A stretch of DNA of 11,948 nucleotides, taken from assembly GCA_009602725.1 (NCBI GenBank), contig WELB01000058.1, forward strand, positions 266,899 to 278,846, in the 5' to 3' direction. Positions 8,751 through 11,948 of the stretch are shown piece by piece. The DNA is from Spirogloea muscicola. Its lineage: Eukaryota > Streptophyta > Zygnematophyceae > Spirogloeales > Spirogloeaceae. The translations under genes were made by a program, and so were the position numbers. Every line of letters starts with the position of its first letter. Within the stretch, counting starts at the first letter, position 1. The notes under the pieces were generated by a model. It did no database searches, was not told where the DNA came from, and was given only the letters and a program-made list of their open reading frames with translations.

Positions 8751-9684
8751 TCAGTCAACGGAGCAAGTCTGTAAAGCCAAAGCAGGTTCATGAGGTCCTT
8801 CTGTTACAACTAGCAGTTGTGGCACACCGGCATTCAGGCTGTTGGCATCCAGATAAAGGACATGACAACATGGCGCCACAAGCACGATGGAGTTGTGGTA
8901 TCTGCACAGCAAAGGGGAAACGTGGCTGAACAAGGACTGTGTTGACAGCGACAAGAGGTCTCAAGTGCGATGTGATCAAGGAGCTACCTTTATGAAGGGG
9001 GGAGGTATCAGTTGAGCTCATCGGAGTAGTTGACATGGAGGACTTTCAAGGGAAGAATGGCAGGCGCCTGCCAACCTGTTGTTCCAGTGGACTTTGACAT
9101 GGGCAGATGCACTTCTCTGCGGCAACTGGATGCTGCTTAGTGTACAATGCTGTTGTCTTGGTAGACTAGGCCAGGCACAGAGTCCTTAGGAGACACTCAC
9201 CCTTCTCCTACTCTTTCAAAATAATAGATTGACTGCTTACCTGCATCGATTATCTGGGTCTTGTCTGATTCGCCGCGCTGATTGTTGCCCGTGTGCCTGA
9301 TGGGTTGATAGTTGTGGCTGCTGATTTCAAGAATTACTGCTATGTTCTATAGTGTAAGGTCATGTCAGTTGGACACAAGGCTCACGTGCTTATTGGAGGC
9401 CTTGTCAAATGCAACACATGGAGCTCCCAGCTCTTGCAGAGATGCCCTGGAATAGTAGATGGCACTTTGAGATTATCCAGGCACTGAGCCACCATGTGGA
9501 TGGAATTTCCAAATGGTGCATAAAGACTGCAGGTCTTGTTAAAGCAAGATGCATGTGTCACACTCGTGCACTTTTCTAGACCGCTGCACTCAAAATTACG
9601 AGGTACCATAAGTTTCAAATGTGCGCAACCTCAGATGAAGCCATATCGAGGTTTCTTTGTGAGGCGTACGCTACGTTACCACTG
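8751..9684. other. Convergent intergenic region (3' flanks of the PP2C and methyltransferase genes)
   Basis: No protein family, RNA gene or repeat is recognised on either strand. It must contain both 3' untranslated regions. Two plus-strand TGTAA pentamers, the usual poly(A) signal of chlorophycean algae, occur at 8770-8774 (20 bases after the PP2C stop, rather close) and 9353-9357 (better spaced if the 3' untranslated region is long). I saw no minus-strand TGTAA between 9000 and 9684. Confidence 0.5.
9353..9357 (+). terminator. Candidate TGTAA poly(A) signal for the PP2C gene
   Basis: TGTAA lies about 600 bases after the stop codon, a common 3' untranslated length in green algae. A pentamer occurs often by chance, and whether this lineage uses TGTAA is unknown. 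Confidence 0.25.
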
Positions 9685-11272
9685 TTAACAGGAGGTGCCG
9701 ACACGCATGAATACGGGCCAGACGGCGCGCTTGACCTCGTCTGGGTCGGGGCCCCAGGCTGCTTGAAAAGCTGCCCGCAGTTCAGGTGTCATGAGCTCAA
9801 CGCCGCGGTCCTTGGCTGTCTGAGTCGCCGACCACGACTGCAACAAGCCCAGGAGGTCGGCAAGTGTATATTGCAACTCCATGGGCTTTTCCATCTCAAT
9901 TGGGCCCGTGCCAAGAGCCTCTTGCCCTGCCACAAGCACAGCAGATGTAAGCCGTGGCTTAGAGCTGCGGTGCAGCCCTGCAGAATTCTTGCCGGCAGCC
10001 ACATTGAACAGCAAAATCACTGGAACGCTGGGGAGCTCCGTAAGCAAGGGCGAAGACAGCTACCAGCGGCAGGGGAACTAGCACCTGGGATAGGGTCGAA
10101 TGGGAATGGAATACTTTTGTAGTTTTCCTCAATGTACCGTCGCTGCGTCTCCCAGAAGGGCAGTGAAGACTCGTAGTACTTTTGCATGAGAACGTCCACC
10201 TCAGGGCTGATGCTGAGCGACAAGAGGGAGGAGGCCAAAGTGATAAGAACAATAATAGCACATTGCAGATATGAGGAGCTGCTGATTTGCAGCCTGCAGC
10301 TTGGCTGCTATGGTTGTAACGAGAGGTCGAAGAAAAGTGGCAAGAGGAGGGTCAGCGATGATGCTGCGTGCTATGAGCTGGGGAATGGCTCTCACTAGCA
10401 GAGGCCGTAAGTCCAGGCGGCGATGACACCGCCTGGCTTGCGCAGGACGCGCCTGACCTGGCGGAAGAATGAGTCGAAGTCAAACCAGTGGAGAGCCTGA
10501 GCAACCGCGACGAGGTCCACCGATCCTGGCAGACGGCACAGTCAAGCGAGCCGGCGGTCACCGCAGGACCTTTTCAATTATATTGCTCCAGGCCAGGCTA
10601 GCCTCCCTCCCTCTTCTCTTCGTCTGCTGCTGCACCTGCTGCTGCTTTCCCGCTGCTGTTTCACCAACTGCATCAGCTCTATCCTCTTGTTCTTCTATCT
10701 GCGTTATGCAAGGATCTAAAGTGCTGGGTCCAAGATAGCCTCTCACCCTCGGGCCCGACAACGCTATCAACAATGTCGTCGGTGAGAACCGGCGGCGTGA
10801 CTGTGTACGTGACGTTGGGCAGCCGCTCCGCACGCGACAGCTGCTCTTCCGAGACATCTGTGGCTACGACGCGGTCGAAGCGCTTGGCGAGCTGCACACT
10901 CAGAGTGGGTAATGGAGGGACCTCAATGCCAGATTTGTTGGAGGTGAGAGGGTAATGGGGGAGTACGAGAAGTGGGCCTGGGCCTAGCATGTGCGTGCTT
11001 GCCGCACCTCCACTGTCGCCTGGCCACTGCCGGCGCCGACGTCCCATGCCACGCCAGTGCGGCCGCCGCAGAGCTTGACCAGGAAATCAAAGTGCTCCGG
11101 TGGCGAACGGGGGCGGTACCTGTTGGCATCGCGCCGGAGCTGGCGAGGTCAGTGAGTGCCAGCGCTAGCCATCACGGCTTCAGAGCGCAGGGCGGGGGGA
11201 TTGTCAGGAGAAGGGGCACCTGAGGTAGTCAGCTGACTGCTTGGAGAAGAGGTCGGGCCGCACCGCTGGCAT
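9685..11272 (-). CDS. Class I SAM-dependent methyltransferase, plant embryo-abundant (EMB34) / Tmt1-like, 6 exons
   Basis: Small-molecule type methyltransferase. My splice model is 11220-11272, 11008-11119, 10747-10891, 10396-10525, 10085-10212, 9685-9926; all introns are GT-AG, phases close, and it yields 269 residues, close to the usual ~260 of plant relatives. The N-terminus has FSKQSADYLRYRPRSPPEHF. SAM motif I is WDVGAGSG (43-50). Motif post-I is VVATD, with D67 expected to hold the ribose. SVDLVAVAQALHWFD (105-119) is the family's motif II/III block. The C-terminal part carries QSWSATQTAKDRGVELMTP and WPVFMRVG, typical of embryo-abundant/Tmt1-like proteins. Start: ATG 11272 is the first ATG after an in-frame TGA in the unspliced upstream DNA. 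No targeting leader is seen, so it is probably cytosolic. The family includes trans-aconitate and farnesoic-acid methyltransferases in yeast, but the plant members' substrates are poorly known, and the substrate here cannot be read from sequence. Confidence 0.92.
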
Positions 11273-11948
11273 GGCAATCTCCGGCGGCTGCTGCTGCTTC
11301 CGCGGACGTCGAGGCGCAGACAAGTAAGAGTTCTGCAGCTCGACTGTGTAAAGCCAGCCCAGAGCGAATGAACAAGGTCAGAGGTGGGGCGAGGAGGGCA
11401 GACGAGTGCTCGCTACTGCATGTACTGCGGCTGCTGCGGATGTCCAAGTACTGGGTGCGGGAGAATCGGCAGAATGGGGCGCCCGGGAGAGCGTGAGAGT
11501 GGGAGAGAGAGAATGGCGTCTGTCGATAGGTGGAGTGCCCGAGTGGCCAAAGGAACATGGAGTGTGCATTGAGTGATAGAAATCATTGAGTGATGGAGGG
11601 GCCTGAGTGGCCAAGCACAGAGGCAAGCACACCGACAGGTGTACACCGACCTGCTGCCAAGCTGGCCCGCCCGGTAACCACGAGTCAGCACTTAGAAGGT
11701 CGCTAACTGATGCCCGGAGACAAGAAAGCGGCTGCTGATATGAAAGAATCGGCTGTGAAATGCCAGCCAGATGCATACAGGTGTTCATGACGGAGCCAAA
11801 GGCTAGGCAGACAGGGCGCCCTCAATACCCCCGTGTCAGCAGTAGGAAGTCAGATGAGCTGAGGGGAGGAAGAGCAACCCCGCTGCGCAAGCCAGAGGCT
11901 GCTGCAAGGGCGCGACCAGCGCGGCGGTGCAAAGCAAGCGCTTGGGAG
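11273..11948. other. Upstream flank of the methyltransferase gene
   Basis: Holds the promoter and 5' untranslated region of the minus-strand methyltransferase. It contains a purine-rich tract (GAGAGTGGGAGAGAGAGAA, 11494-11512), which is a pyrimidine-rich patch on the gene's own strand about 230 bases upstream of its ATG. It also has an imperfect local duplication: GAGTGGCCAA at 11541 and 11605, and ATTGAGTGAT at about 11568 and 11585. No other gene is recognised to the window end. Confidence 0.4.

Noticed and set aside
8747-8954. Short open frames after the PP2C stop on both strands
   Set aside because: They are short, match no family, and fall in the expected 3' untranslated region.
11534-11625. 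tRNA-like text (CCCGAGTGGCCAAAGG, then ATAGAAATCAT)
   Set aside because: It resembles the D-arm and anticodon loop of a tRNA-Ser/Leu, but there is no TTCGA T-loop and no pairing acceptor stem. The GAGTGGCCAA is simply part of a local duplication.

Overview
The window looks like nuclear DNA from a photosynthetic eukaryote, most likely a green alga. There are three protein-coding genes. All can be traced end to end as GT-AG spliced exons whose reading phases close at every junction. The best-conserved gene is a MiaB of the cyanobacterial (plastid-ancestor) type, and it is broken by 12 introns. The other two resemble plant proteins: a PPTC7/BIPP2C1-type PP2C phosphatase and an 'embryo-abundant' type SAM methyltransferase. 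Introns are mostly 80-480 bases. First exons and 5' flanks are much richer in GC than the rest. I cannot name the genus.

Layout: 1-488 is a GC-rich left edge followed by the 3' flank of the first gene, with one weak unassigned open frame. 489-4666 (minus, 13 exons, 534 aa) encodes the MiaB-type tRNA methylthiotransferase, with an organelle-leader-like N-terminus. A three-copy ~69-base minisatellite lies in its first intron. 4667-5420 is a 754-base GC-rich divergent promoter region holding a telo-box, five GTTAGC/GCTAAC motifs, inverted repeats and GCC microsatellites. 5421-8750 (plus, 9 exons, 466 aa) encodes the PP2C phosphatase, also with an organelle-type leader. 8751-9684 is a convergent intergenic region with no recognisable gene. 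9685-11272 (minus, 6 exons, 269 aa) encodes the methyltransferase. 11273-11948 is its upstream flank.

The first two genes are divergent, share one promoter island and both have leader-like N-termini, so co-expression for organelle functions is possible, but that is inference. The third gene has no evident functional link. I found no mobile element, tRNA, rRNA, CRISPR array or virus-like gene. The window reads as an ordinary nuclear gene region. The points most worth a second look are the promoter motif cluster, the possible lumen-type leader and altered catalytic-core motif of the phosphatase, the nested start codons of MiaB, and the intronic minisatellite.
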